Source: Streptomyces tsukubensis
GTDB lineage: Bacteria; Actinomycetota; Actinomycetes; Streptomycetales; Streptomycetaceae
Reading direction: 5' to 3'
DNA: 64,000 nucleotides
Assembly (NCBI RefSeq): GCF_009296025.1
Contig: NZ_CP045178.1
Location: 7,812,001-7,876,000, forward strand
The notes below the pieces were generated by a model, which made no database searches, was not told the origin of the DNA, and saw only the letters and a list, made by a program, of their open reading frames with translations. Made by a program: the position numbers and the translations under genes. This document shows, one piece after another, positions 17,201 through 24,643 of the stretch. Position 1 is the stretch's first letter. Each line of letters starts with the position of its first letter.

Positions 17201-20200
17201 GGCGCAGCAGCGGGTGATTCGGCAGGCCCTGGCGAACGCCGGACTGAGCGGCGGCGACGTGGATGTGGTGGAGGCGCATGGGACGGGGACGGTCCTGGGT
17301 GATCCGATCGAGGCGCAGGCGGTTTTGGCGACGTACGGGCAGGGGCGTGAGGTCCCGTTGTTGTTGGGTTCGTTGAAGTCGAATATTGGTCATGCGCAGG
17401 CTGCGGCGGGTGTGGCTGGTGTGATCAAGATGGTGATGGCGATGCGGTACGGGGTGGTGCCGCGGACGTTGCATGTGGATGAGCCGTCGTCGCATGTGGA
17501 CTGGTCGGTGGGGGCGGTTGAGCTGTTGACGGAGGCGAGGCCGTGGCCGGGGTCGGGGCGTTCGCGCCGGGCGGGGGTGTCGTCGTTCGGGGTGAGCGGC
17601 ACCAATGCGCATGTGATTTTGGAGGGGGTGCCTGAGCTGCCTCCGGGTGGGCGGACCGCGCCGGATGAGGGTGCGGTGTCGGGGTTGGTGCCGTTGCCGG
17701 TGTCTGCTCGTACGGAATCGAGTCTGGCGTCGCTGGTGGAGCGGCTGGATGTGTATGTGCGGGGCGGGTTGTCCGTGGGTGGGGGCCTCGGTGGGGTGGC
17801 GGATGGTCTGGTGCGGGGGCGTGCGGTGTTCGGTCATCGTGCGGTGCTGCTGGGGGAGAGTCGTGTCGCCGGGGTGGCGGTGGACGGGTTGCGGACGGTG
17901 TTCGTGTTTCCGGGGCAGGGTTCGCAGTGGGTGGGTATGGGTGTGGCGTTGATGGCCGCCTCGGAGGTGTTCGCGGCCCGGATGGCCGAGTGTGCGGCGG
18001 CTTTGGAGCCGTTCTCGGGCTGGGATGTGCGGGACATGCTGTCCGGGCCCGAAGTGTTGGAGCGGGTGGAGGTGTTGCAGCCGGCGTCGTGGGCGGTGGC
18101 GGTGAGCCTGGCCGCGCTGTGGCGGGCGCACGGGGTGGTGCCGGATGCGGTGGTGGGGCATTCGCAGGGAGAGATCGCCGCCGCCTGCGTGGCCGGGGCC
18201 CTCACCCTGGAGGACGGGGCACGGATCGTGGCCCGCCGCAGCCGGACCATCGCCGCCCGTCTCGCCGGTCACGGCGCGATGGCGTCCATCGCCCTCAGCG
18301 CCTCGGAGGTGGAGACGGTGGAGGGGGTGTGGATCGCGGCCCGTAACGGGCCCGCCTCCACCGTGATCGCGGGGGATCCGGAGGCGGTGGAGCAGGTTCT
18401 GGCCCGGTACGAGCATGACGGGGTGCGGGTGCGGCGGATCGCGGTGGACTATGCCTCGCACACTCCGCACGTGGAGGCGATCGAGGACGAACTCGCCGAG
18501 GCCCTGGAGGGGATCACCAGTCGGGCCCCGACAATCCCGTGGTGGTCGACCCTCGACAGCGGCTGGATCAGTGAACCCGTCGAGGACGGTTACTGGTATC
18601 GCAATCTGCGCTGGCCGGTGGCGATGGACACCGCCGTCAGGGAACTGGACGGTTCCCTGTTCCTCGAATGCAGCGCCCACCCGGTCCTGCTGCCCGCCCT
18701 CGACCAGCCGCACACCGTCGCGTCCCTGCGTACCGGGGACGGCGGCCATCCCCGCTTCGTCACCGCCCTGGCCGAGGCCTGGACCCAGGGCGCACCCGTC
18801 GACTGGACCACCCTCATCGCCCCCGTCACCCCCACGGCCCGGCTGTTGGACCTGCCCACCTACCCCTTCGACCACAAGCGTTTCTGGCTGCGTCCCGTCC
18901 TGCCGGGGGGTGAGGGGATCGGTCATCCGCTGTTGTCGAGTGCGGTGGTGTTGCCGGGCAGTGATGGGGTCGTGCTGACGGGTCGGCTGTCGTTGGCGAC
19001 TCATTCCTGGCTGGCCGATCACAGGGTGTGGGACACGGTGCTGTTGCCGGGTACGGCCTTTCTGGAACTCGTGGTGCGGGCGGGTGATGAGGTCGGTTGC
19101 GACGCGATCGACGAGTTGGTCATCGAGACCCCGCTCGTGGTGCCGGTGACCGGTGCCGTGGATCTCACTGTCACCGTCGACCGGGCCGATGATGCCACCG
19201 GTCACCGCCCGGTGACCGTCCACGCACGGCCCGAAGGTTCCGACGCCTGGACCCGCCACGCCACCGGCACCCTCACCACCACAACCACAACCACAACCAC
19301 AACCACAGCCACCGCCCCCCACACCCCAGACACTCCCGACCTGTTCCTTCAGTGGCCCCCCGCCAACGCGCACCCCGTCGACCTCACCGCTTTCTACGAC
19401 GAACTCGCCGCCGCCGGTTACGGCTACGGCTCCGCGTTCCAGGGACTGCGCGCCGCATGGCGGGCGGGTGACACGACCTACGCGGAAGTCACCCTCTCCG
19501 ACGAGCCGGCCGCCGAGGCGCCCCGCTATGGCGTGCACCCCGCCCTGCTCGACGCGGCCCTGCAAGCCGTGTCCCTCACCGTGCCGGACGGTAGCTCCCC
19601 CGGCCTGCCGTTCGCGTGGACCGGGGTCCGGTTGGTCACCGTGGGCCCGGCAACGCTCCGCGTCATGCTCACCCGGGACGGGGACACGCTGAGCCTGCGT
19701 GCCGCCGACTCCACCGGCCGGCTGGTCGCCGAGATCCGGACGATCCGGACCCGCCCGCTGTCCCCGCCCATGGGCGCCGGCCTGCTGCGTCTGGCCTGGA
19801 CCGAGGTCCCCGTACCCGTGGACATACCCACGGGCGACGTGGACGTCATCACCCTGCTCACCGGCACCGACGACGACCCGACGGCCAAGACGCGTACGCT
19901 GACAGCCCACTTGCTTGAGGCCCTGACCAGCGCCGACAAGCCCCTGCTCGTGCATACGACACGCCCGCACACCACCGGGGGCCTCGCCACCACCGATCCC
20001 CTCGCCACCGCCGCGGCTGCCGGGCTCCTTCGCGCCGCCCAGGCCGAGCAGCCCGGCCGGTTCGTCCACGTCGAGACCGAGCCCGGCGTCACCCTCGACC
20101 GCGAGCAGCGGCGAATCGCCTTCGCACTGGGCGAGCCACGCCTCCGCCTGCGCCGAGGGCGTTTCGAGGCGGCCCGTCTCACTCGCGTGCCGGAGCCGCT

Positions 20201-22307
20201 CATCGTGCCGCAGAGTGACACGTGGCTGGTCCGACCGTCACAGACGGGCACGCTCGACGGCCTCACCGCGGTCGATTCGGCGGAGCCGTGGCGCCCCTTG
20301 GCCCCGACCGAGGTCCGGGTCGGTGTACGTGCGGCGGGTCTCAACTTCCGTGATGTGCTGATCGCGCTCGGCACCTACCCCGGTAAGGGCGTACTCGGCG
20401 GCGAGGCGGCGGGCGTCGTCCTGGAGATCGGATCCGGCGTGCACGACCTGGCGCCCGGCGACCGCGTCTTCGGCCTCGTGGGGACCGGCTTCGGCCCCAC
20501 GGTCATCGCCGACTGGCGGATGCTGGGCCGGATGCCCGACGGGTGGACGTATCCGCAGGCGGCGTCGGTGGTGACCGTGTTCGCGACCGCCTGGTACGGC
20601 CTGGTGGACCTGGCGAAGCTGCGCCCCGGCGAGAAGATCCTGATCCACGCGGCGGCGACCGGGGTCGGCGCGGCGGCCGTACAGATCGCCCGCCACCTCG
20701 GCGCCGACATCTACGCCACCGCCGGCGCACCCAAGCAGCACCTCGTGGACCTGGACGACGCCACCCACCTCGCCGACTCCCGCACCCCCGAGATGACCGC
20801 CACCTTCCCCCCGGTCGACGTCGTACTCAACTCCCTCACCGGCGATCTCCTCGACGCCTCCGTCGCCCTCCTCGCCACCGGCGGCCGGTTCATCGAACTG
20901 GGCAAGACCGACCTCCGCCACACCGTCCAACAACCCTTTGACCTGATGGACGCGGGCCCCGACCGGCTCCAGCAGATCATCACCGAACTCCTCGGCCTCT
21001 TCGCCGACAACACCCTCCACCCGCTACCGGTCACGGTTCACGACATGCGGCAGGCCCGCGACGCGCTGGCGGTCATGAGCCGGGGCGCTCACGTCGGCAA
21101 GTCGGTGCTGACGGTTCCCCGGCCCCTCGACCCCGAGGGCGCCGTCCTCATCACCGGCGGCTCCGGCACCCTCGCCGGCATCCTCGCCCGCCACCTCGAC
21201 CACCCCCACACCTACCTCCTCTCCCGCACCCCGCCACCGGACACCACCCCCGGCACGCACATCCCCTGCGACGTCAGCGACCCCACCCAACTCACCACCG
21301 CCCTGCACCACATACCCCAACCCCTCACCGGCATCTTCCACACCGCCGGCACCCTCGACGACGCCCTCCTCGACCACCTCACCCCCCACCGCATCGACAC
21401 CGTCCTTAAACCCAAAGCCGACGCCGCCTGGCACCTCCACCACCTCACCCAACACACCGACCTCGCCGCATTCGTCCTCTACTCGTCCGCGGCAGGTGTG
21501 CTGGGCACGCCGGGGCAGGGCAACTATGTGGCGGCGAACGCTTTCCTCGACGCGCTCGCGGAACACCGCCGTACGCAGGGGCTGCCAGGGCTGTCGATAG
21601 CGTGGGGGCTGTGGGACGAGGCGAGCGGTCTGACCGGCGAGCTGACCGACGCCGACCGGCGCCGTATGCGGGAGGGCGGGGCGAGAGCGCTCACCGCCGA
21701 GCAGGGCATGCGCGTGTATGACGCCGCCGTACACGCCGGAACGGGTAGTGTCGTCGCCGTGGCAGGTGAACTCCCCGCAGGATTACCGCTGTTGCGTGGC
21801 CGTGCCAAACAGGTGGTTCGTCGGAGCTCCCGCGACGAGGTCGGGCCTCACACGGACCTCCTCACGCTCGTACGACAGAAGGCGGCCGTCCTGCTGGGGC
21901 ATTCGGGACCGGACGACATCCCGGAGGACGCGGCGTTCCGGGAGCTCGGCGTCGACTCGCTCATCGCGGTGCAACTGCGCAACGGCCTCAACGAAGCGAC
22001 CGGTCTGCGGCTCTCCGCCACGCTCGTCTTCGACTACCCCACGCCGCGCGCGCTCGCCGGCCGTATCGGCCAACTCCTGTCCCCCGACGACCCGGCGGCT
22101 GTGGTGTCCACGCAACTCGACCGCCTTGAGGCACTGCTCGCCGGCATCGACCCCGGCGACCGCGGGACCGACTCGATCGGGACCCGTCTGGGCGCCCTCC
22201 TCGACCGCTGGCAGCGTGCGGGCCGCCCCGCCGAACCGGCCGGTGTGCTGTCCGAGGAGGCGACAGCGGACGAGATCTTCGACCTCATCGACCGGGAGTT
22301 GCGATGA
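11244..22307 (+). CDS. fkbC: FkbC, FK506 polyketide synthase modules 5 and 6
   Basis: A 3687-residue two-module PKS. It begins with a short N-terminal coiled-coil docking segment (residues 1-36), followed by KS-AT-DH-KR-ACP (module 5), KS-AT-DH-ER-KR-ACP (module 6) and a C-terminal docking tail that should meet FkbA. Both ATs carry YASH, the methylmalonyl signature. This set gives a trisubstituted alkene (C19=C20) and then a fully reduced unit, as in FK506. The ATG at 11244 overlaps the fkbB stop (ATGA); ATG at 11253 is an alternative, and neither has a well-spaced Shine-Dalgarno, which suggests translational coupling. Codon 13 is TTA (11280-11282) and codon 3514 is TTA (21783-21785), both rare in Streptomyces. 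The two modules share a near-identical 1.8-kb segment. Confidence 0.95.
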   Translation: MRAMAENDLIDALRASVKDNAKLRRENTALRAATNEPLAVVGMACRLPGGITSPEELWELVADGGDAIGDFPTDRGWDVAALHAAAESATSRAGALMGAADFDAAFFGISPREATALDPQQRILLEIAWEAIERAGIKADMLRGTDTGVFVGGFYYGYGAGADLGGFGAYSTQPAVLAGRLSYFFGLEGPAVTVDTACSSSLVALHQAGQALRSGECSLALVGGVTVMASPQSFVEFSRQGGVAPDGRCKAFADSADGIGLAEGAGVLVVERLSDAERKGHRVLAVVRGSAVNQDGASNGLSAPNGPAQQRVIRQALANAGLGVADVDVVEAHGTGTVLGDPIEAQAVLATYGQDREVPLLLGSLKSNIGHAQAAAGVAGVIKMVMAMRYGVVPRTLHVDEPSSHVDWSAGAVELLTEARPWPGSGRSRRAGVSSFGVSGTNAHVILEGVPELPPGGRTSPDEGAVSGLVPLPVSARTESSLASLVERLDVYVRGGSSVGGGLGGVADGLVRGRAVFGHRAVLLGESRVTGVAVDGLRTVFVFPGQGSQWVGMGVALMAASEVFAARMAECAAALEPFTGWDVREMLADSAVLERVEVLQPASWAVAVSLAALWRAHGVVPDAVVGHSQGEIAAACVAGALTLEDGARIVARRSRSIAARLAGHGAMASIAVPAAEVETVEGVWIAARNGPASTVIAGDPEAVEQVLARYEHDGVRVRRIAVDYASHTPHVEAIEDELAEALEGVSAQAPTIPWWSTLDSGWISEPVEDGYWYRNLRRPVAMDTAVRELDGSLFLECSAHPVLLPALDQPHTVASLRTGDGGHPRFVTALAEAWTQGAPVDWTTLIAPVTPTARLLDLPTYPFDHKRYWIEATTTPGLTDTAHPMLAATTALPTTDGTVLTGRISLRTHPWLADHTIQDTVLLPGTAFLELAVRAGDETGCDTIDELVIETPLTLPATTAVDLTLTIDPPDTTGHHPLTIHARPEGTHTWTRHATGTLSRAGNGDGDIAAGYPSAWPPPEAQPVDVTGFYERLAEIGYIYGPAFRGLRAAWRSGETLYAEVEITGEEAEQTEQAGDASSYGVHPALLDAALHVTCLPLLTGRGSEQEPESRSESEPESASEPEVKLPFSWSGVRFHTTGATTLRVAITQGPNGVAVHAADPAGHPVVTVSELAARPVNVRTDAYTDATVRDSLYHLSWTELPTPAAATVGPGPTADPAPTVDPAPSAGPGSTAGPGHADEVQVVSAIPEPDADVLDETYRLTALVLGELHRVVADDSLAATTLVVRIDAGPTGGAVAGLVRSAQAEHPGRFVLVETGGDTPFETLAAATTLAEPYVRVTDGRYEAPRLRRTAATRTHEPLLDPEGTVVITGGSGVLAGLLARRLVAEHGARHLLLLSRSEPPVDTPGVHIRCDVSDKDQLAAALAAADRPLTAVFHTAAVLDDGVIAALTPERLATTLRPKADGAWHLHELTRGADLRAFVLYSSVAGILGGRGQANYSAANGFLDGLAASRRAEGLPALSLAWGLWADDSGLTGTMSGTNRTRVRRGGFRPMRAGLALRLLETAAGTGAAFAVAATMDPNAQASPLFMGLRRSVPRRAAATTVPLAERLGAMTGADRDAALLALVRDCAAAVLGHVDATAVPADAAFKDLGVDSLTAVELRNRLATATGVRLPATLAFDHPTPRAIASRLDETMAGSTVPAAVPAAASVTAATRDDPLAIVGMACRLPGGVASPDDLWRMLDNGGDAVTGFPADRGWDPSGLTGGPDADRGGFLSDAADFDAAFFGISPREALAMDPQQRIMLETTWEAFESAGIVPATLRGSDTGVFIGAFSYGYGVGADMGGFGSIGVQPSVLTGRISYFYGLQGPAFTVDTACSSSLVALHQAGYALRHGECSLALVGGVTVMATPTGFVEFQQQGGLSPDGRCRAFADTANGTGWAEGAGVLVVERLSDAERKGHRVLAVVRGSAVNQDGASNGLSAPNGPAQQRVIRQALANAGLSGGDVDVVEAHGTGTVLGDPIEAQAVLATYGQGREVPLLLGSLKSNIGHAQAAAGVAGVIKMVMAMRYGVVPRTLHVDEPSSHVDWSVGAVELLTEARPWPGSGRSRRAGVSSFGVSGTNAHVILEGVPELPPGGRTAPDEGAVSGLVPLPVSARTESSLASLVERLDVYVRGGLSVGGGLGGVADGLVRGRAVFGHRAVLLGESRVAGVAVDGLRTVFVFPGQGSQWVGMGVALMAASEVFAARMAECAAALEPFSGWDVRDMLSGPEVLERVEVLQPASWAVAVSLAALWRAHGVVPDAVVGHSQGEIAAACVAGALTLEDGARIVARRSRTIAARLAGHGAMASIALSASEVETVEGVWIAARNGPASTVIAGDPEAVEQVLARYEHDGVRVRRIAVDYASHTPHVEAIEDELAEALEGITSRAPTIPWWSTLDSGWISEPVEDGYWYRNLRWPVAMDTAVRELDGSLFLECSAHPVLLPALDQPHTVASLRTGDGGHPRFVTALAEAWTQGAPVDWTTLIAPVTPTARLLDLPTYPFDHKRFWLRPVLPGGEGIGHPLLSSAVVLPGSDGVVLTGRLSLATHSWLADHRVWDTVLLPGTAFLELVVRAGDEVGCDAIDELVIETPLVVPVTGAVDLTVTVDRADDATGHRPVTVHARPEGSDAWTRHATGTLTTTTTTTTTTTATAPHTPDTPDLFLQWPPANAHPVDLTAFYDELAAAGYGYGSAFQGLRAAWRAGDTTYAEVTLSDEPAAEAPRYGVHPALLDAALQAVSLTVPDGSSPGLPFAWTGVRLVTVGPATLRVMLTRDGDTLSLRAADSTGRLVAEIRTIRTRPLSPPMGAGLLRLAWTEVPVPVDIPTGDVDVITLLTGTDDDPTAKTRTLTAHLLEALTSADKPLLVHTTRPHTTGGLATTDPLATAAAAGLLRAAQAEQPGRFVHVETEPGVTLDREQRRIAFALGEPRLRLRRGRFEAARLTRVPEPLIVPQSDTWLVRPSQTGTLDGLTAVDSAEPWRPLAPTEVRVGVRAAGLNFRDVLIALGTYPGKGVLGGEAAGVVLEIGSGVHDLAPGDRVFGLVGTGFGPTVIADWRMLGRMPDGWTYPQAASVVTVFATAWYGLVDLAKLRPGEKILIHAAATGVGAAAVQIARHLGADIYATAGAPKQHLVDLDDATHLADSRTPEMTATFPPVDVVLNSLTGDLLDASVALLATGGRFIELGKTDLRHTVQQPFDLMDAGPDRLQQIITELLGLFADNTLHPLPVTVHDMRQARDALAVMSRGAHVGKSVLTVPRPLDPEGAVLITGGSGTLAGILARHLDHPHTYLLSRTPPPDTTPGTHIPCDVSDPTQLTTALHHIPQPLTGIFHTAGTLDDALLDHLTPHRIDTVLKPKADAAWHLHHLTQHTDLAAFVLYSSAAGVLGTPGQGNYVAANAFLDALAEHRRTQGLPGLSIAWGLWDEASGLTGELTDADRRRMREGGARALTAEQGMRVYDAAVHAGTGSVVAVAGELPAGLPLLRGRAKQVVRRSSRDEVGPHTDLLTLVRQKAAVLLGHSGPDDIPEDAAFRELGVDSLIAVQLRNGLNEATGLRLSATLVFDYPTPRALAGRIGQLLSPDDPAAVVSTQLDRLEALLAGIDPGDRGTDSIGTRLGALLDRWQRAGRPAEPAGVLSEEATADEIFDLIDRELR
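11350..16320 (+). other. FkbC module 5: KS-AT(methylmalonyl)-DH-KR-ACP
   Basis: KS has its Cys at 11835-11837. AT (about 12850-13800) has YASH at 13413-13424. DH (about 13880-14790) reads HxxxDxxxxP instead of HxxxGxxxxP but keeps Asp in HPALLDAAL. KR (about 15320-15990) has LDD and the SSVAG/NYSAAN active site. The ACP serine is at 16206-16208. Predicted product is an alpha-methyl enoyl unit. Confidence 0.87.
12058..13850 (+). repeat. Near-identical KS-AT segment, module 5 copy
   Basis: From the end of the KS through the AT this stretch matches 17098-18888 (offset 5037) almost base for base, apart from short divergent patches. Its codon use (many GTG, GCG, GGG, TTG) differs from the C-ending codons around it. 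Confidence 0.85.
17098..18888 (+). repeat. Near-identical KS-AT segment, module 6 copy
   Basis: Partner of 12058-13850. The match ends sharply at the post-AT linker (CGTTACTGG versus CGTTTCTGG), after which DH5 and DH6 diverge. Confidence 0.85.
19278..19309 (+). repeat. ACAACC hexanucleotide repeat encoding poly-threonine in DH6
   Basis: An in-frame ACC/ACA tract gives a run of about eleven threonines within a variable loop of the module 6 DH. It is a likely slippage site. Confidence 0.85.
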
Positions 22308-22406
22308 GTCAGGGAGCCACACCGGAACCGTACCGAACGGCACCACTGCGACTGTCCCGTACACGAGCACCCGCGGGCCCGGCCGGACGCACGAAAGCCC
22401 CGACCA

Positions 22407-22461
22407 ACAAAGCAGCATCGACAAAGCAGCGTCAAGAAAGCAAGACCAAGAAAGCAAGACC
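22407..22461 (+). repeat. 14-bp tandem repeats in the fkbC-fkbL gap
   Basis: The 172-bp gap between fkbC (stop 22307) and fkbL (start 22480) holds two pairs of 14-bp direct repeats: 22407-22420/22421-22434 (imperfect) and 22434-22447/22448-22461 (perfect). The stretch is unusually A-rich on the + strand. It ends just before the fkbL Shine-Dalgarno (GGGAGG, 22468-22473). Function unknown; I see no convincing terminator or promoter here. Confidence 0.8.
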
Positions 22462-22479
22462 GAGAAAGGGAGGTGACAC

Positions 22480-23517
22480 ATGCAGACCAAAATCCTGCGT
22501 CAGCGTGACATCAAGCAGATTCTCTCCGTGGTCGGCCGCGACGCGATCATGGACCGGCTGATCGAAGAGCTGCACAAAGGCTTCGCCGCACTCGGCAGCG
22601 GAGAGTTCGACGAGGCGCCGCCACGCAGTGGGTTCGCCCGCAGCGCTGAAGTGCCCGGCGTCATCGAGTTCATGCCGTACCGGGTGCCCGGTGTCGGCGT
22701 GACCATGAAGACGATCTCGTACAGTCCGCACAACTATCAACGATTCCGGCTGCCGACGGTCGTCGGCACGGTGTCGCGCCTCGACGACGACAGCGGCAGC
22801 CTGATCGCGTTCGCCGACGCGGCAGTGATCACCGCGATGCGTACCGGCGCGGTCTCCGCGGTCGCGAGCCGGCTGCTGGCCAGGCCCGACAGTTCCACGC
22901 TCGCGCTGATCGGCGCGGGTGCCCAGGCGGTGACCCAGGCGCACGCGCTCAGCAGGGTCCTGCCGATGGAGCGGATCCTGGTCAGCGACATCGACCAGGG
23001 CCACGCGGAGTCCTTCGCGGGCCGCGTCGCGTTCCTCGGGCTGACGGTCGAAGTCACGGATCCGGAGGCGGCGGTCGCCGCGGCGGATGTCCTGACCACC
23101 GTCACCTCGGTGCCCGCGGGCCGGGGCCCGGTCGTGCCTCCCGAGCCGCGACTGCCGCACCTGCACGTCAACGCGGTGGGCGCCGACGAACCCGGCAAGA
23201 CCGAGTTGCCCAGGGTCCTGCTGGAGTCCGCGTTCATCTGTGTCGACCACCCCGGGCAGGCCCGCACGGAAGGCGAATTCCAGCAGTTCCCCGACCGTGA
23301 GCTGGGCCCGTCGCTGGCGAGCCTGTGCGCGGCGCCGAGCACCGCGGCGGCCCACATCGACAGCCTGAGCGTCCTCGACTCGACCGGCAGCGCCTTCGCC
23401 GACCACATCGCGTTCGACGTGCTGCTCGGCTTCGCGGACGAACTCGGTCTCGGCCGCAAGGCCGCGATCGGGGCGACGCCTGAGGACGTGCTCGACCCGT
23501 ACTCGCTGCCGTGGTGA
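22480..23517 (+). CDS. fkbL: FkbL, L-lysine cyclodeaminase
   Basis: A 345-residue member of the ornithine cyclodeaminase/mu-crystallin family. The known FkbL/RapL enzymes convert L-lysine to L-pipecolate with bound NAD, supplying the amino acid that closes the FK506 macrocycle. The dinucleotide-binding segment ALIGAGAQA lies at about residues 144-152, and the family segment ITAMRTGAVSAVAS about 30 residues upstream. The length fits the family. The start has a strong SD (GGGAGG about 7 nt before ATG). It follows fkbC on the same strand, and its stop overlaps the open frame leading into fkbK. Ornithine cyclodeaminase is the generic alternative; position next to fkbC decides for lysine. Confidence 0.95.
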   Translation: MQTKILRQRDIKQILSVVGRDAIMDRLIEELHKGFAALGSGEFDEAPPRSGFARSAEVPGVIEFMPYRVPGVGVTMKTISYSPHNYQRFRLPTVVGTVSRLDDDSGSLIAFADAAVITAMRTGAVSAVASRLLARPDSSTLALIGAGAQAVTQAHALSRVLPMERILVSDIDQGHAESFAGRVAFLGLTVEVTDPEAAVAAADVLTTVTSVPAGRGPVVPPEPRLPHLHVNAVGADEPGKTELPRVLLESAFICVDHPGQARTEGEFQQFPDRELGPSLASLCAAPSTAAAHIDSLSVLDSTGSAFADHIAFDVLLGFADELGLGRKAAIGATPEDVLDPYSLPW

Positions 23518-23537
23518 CACCGGAAGGAGGAGGAGGC

Positions 23538-24386
23538 GTGGGACACCGGATTCTCGTGATCGGCGCGGGGGTGATGGGCACCGGCATCACCACACTCGCG
23601 CTGCGCCACGGCGTCAGCGTGACGCTCGTGGACACGTCAGAGGCGATCCTCGCGGCGGCGCGGACCCGGATCGCCGCCGAGCTGCGGATGGCACAACTCG
23701 TGGCCGGGCCCGCGGAGACCGACCCCGGCGTGCTCGATACGGCGACATCCGCGCTGCCCGCGATCGGCGGGGCCGATGCGGTGATCGAAGCCGTTGTCGA
23801 GGACGCCTCGGTCAAGGCGGACGTACTCGCCACGGTCTCGGCCGCCGCGCCGGGCACCCCGATCATCACCAACACCTCGTCGATCCCGGTCGACGAGCTG
23901 GCCGACGCGGTGAAACGGCCGGAGGACCTGCTCGGCACGCACTTCATGAATCCGTCGTACGTGATCCCGACGGTCGAGGTGATCCGTGGGCCCAGGAGCG
24001 GCGAGGCCGCCATGGCCGCCGTCGCGGAGCTGCTCGCGGTACTCGGCCGCAAGCCGATCGTCGTCAAGGACGCGCCCGGCTTCGTCACGAGCAGGCTGCT
24101 CCACCCGATGATCAACGACGCGGCTCGGATCGTACGGGAGGGCACCGCGTCCGCCGAGGACGTCGACGCGCTCATGACGGGCTGCCTCGGCCACCCGACA
24201 GGTCCGCTGCGCACCGCGGACCTGATCGGCATCGACAACCTCGTCGACGCGCTGTCGGTACTGCACAAGCGCACGGGGGACGAGCGCAGCCGCCCCTGTG
24301 ACCTGCTGCTCGGCATGGTCCGCGACGGGCACCACGGCCGGAAGACCGGGCGTGGCTTCTACGACTACGAAGAGGTGTTCCGGTGA
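23538..24386 (+). CDS. fkbK: FkbK, 3-hydroxyacyl-ACP dehydrogenase of methoxymalonyl-ACP synthesis
   Basis: About 282 residues, resembling 3-hydroxyacyl-CoA dehydrogenases. An N-terminal NAD-binding Rossmann motif (VIGAGVMGTG) is followed by NTSSIPVDELA and GTHFMNPSYV, which are typical of the family. In methoxymalonyl-ACP synthesis FkbK oxidises the glyceryl-ACP hydroxyl. I chose GTG at 23538 because GGAAGGAGGAGG lies just before it (23522-23533); an in-frame upstream ATG at 23511 overlaps fkbL and would place the SD inside the gene. The stop overlaps the fkbJ start (GTGA). Confidence 0.93.
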   Translation: MGHRILVIGAGVMGTGITTLALRHGVSVTLVDTSEAILAAARTRIAAELRMAQLVAGPAETDPGVLDTATSALPAIGGADAVIEAVVEDASVKADVLATVSAAAPGTPIITNTSSIPVDELADAVKRPEDLLGTHFMNPSYVIPTVEVIRGPRSGEAAMAAVAELLAVLGRKPIVVKDAPGFVTSRLLHPMINDAARIVREGTASAEDVDALMTGCLGHPTGPLRTADLIGIDNLVDALSVLHKRTGDERSRPCDLLLGMVRDGHHGRKTGRGFYDYEEVFR

Positions 24387-24643
24387 CAGTCCCCGTCAAG
24401 GACGACCCTGTGGCGCGTGAGCTGGTCGCGTTCCTTGAGAACAAGACCAGGGCGCCCTGGTCGGTGGAGCGTGACCTGTTCGCGGAGGGCGGCCTCTCGT
24501 CGCTCTTCGCGCTGGAGCTGGTGGTCTTCCTGGAGAAGACGTTCGACGTCAGCATCGGCGGCTCCGACCTCCAGCTGGTGAACTTCCGCACCGTCGTGTC
24601 CATGGTCGAGCTCGTCCACCGGCTGAAGGACGGTAATGGCTGA
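24383..24643 (+). CDS. fkbJ: FkbJ, stand-alone acyl carrier protein for methoxymalonyl-ACP
   Basis: An 86-residue ACP. The phosphopantetheine site is within EGGLSSLFALEL (Ser40), with Ser rather than the usual Asp before the modified serine. FkbJ carries the C3 unit while FkbH, FkbK, FkbI and FkbG turn it into methoxymalonyl-ACP for modules 7 and 8 of FK506. The GTG start overlaps the fkbK stop by four bases, and its end overlaps the fkbI ATG by eight, consistent with coupled translation. Confidence 0.94.
   Translation: MTVPVKDDPVARELVAFLENKTRAPWSVERDLFAEGGLSSLFALELVVFLEKTFDVSIGGSDLQLVNFRTVVSMVELVHRLKDGNG

Larger units (their letters stand above)
16390..22080 (+). other. FkbC module 6: KS-AT(methylmalonyl)-DH-ER-KR-ACP
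   Basis: The AT (about 17890-18880) has YASH at 18450-18461. DH reads HxxxDxxxxP, as in module 5, with HPALLDAAL intact. ER (about 20215-21115) has LNFRDVL, with Phe where (2S)-setting ERs have Tyr, and an NADPH motif AAATGVGAAAVQIA. KR has GGSGTLAG and GNYVAAN. The ACP serine is at 21957-21959. Full reduction to a methylene is expected. Confidence 0.87.

Noticed and set aside
16932..20069. A 1045-codon open frame on the - strand opposite fkbC
   Set aside because: It is a mirror of the GC-rich PKS gene: arginine-, histidine- and proline-rich translation without family motifs. The + strand frame has complete PKS domains.
22304..22561. An 85-codon + strand frame starting at the fkbC stop
   Set aside because: It runs through A-rich repeats and overlaps fkbL in another frame; Lys/Arg/Thr-rich low complexity, so unlikely to be a protein.
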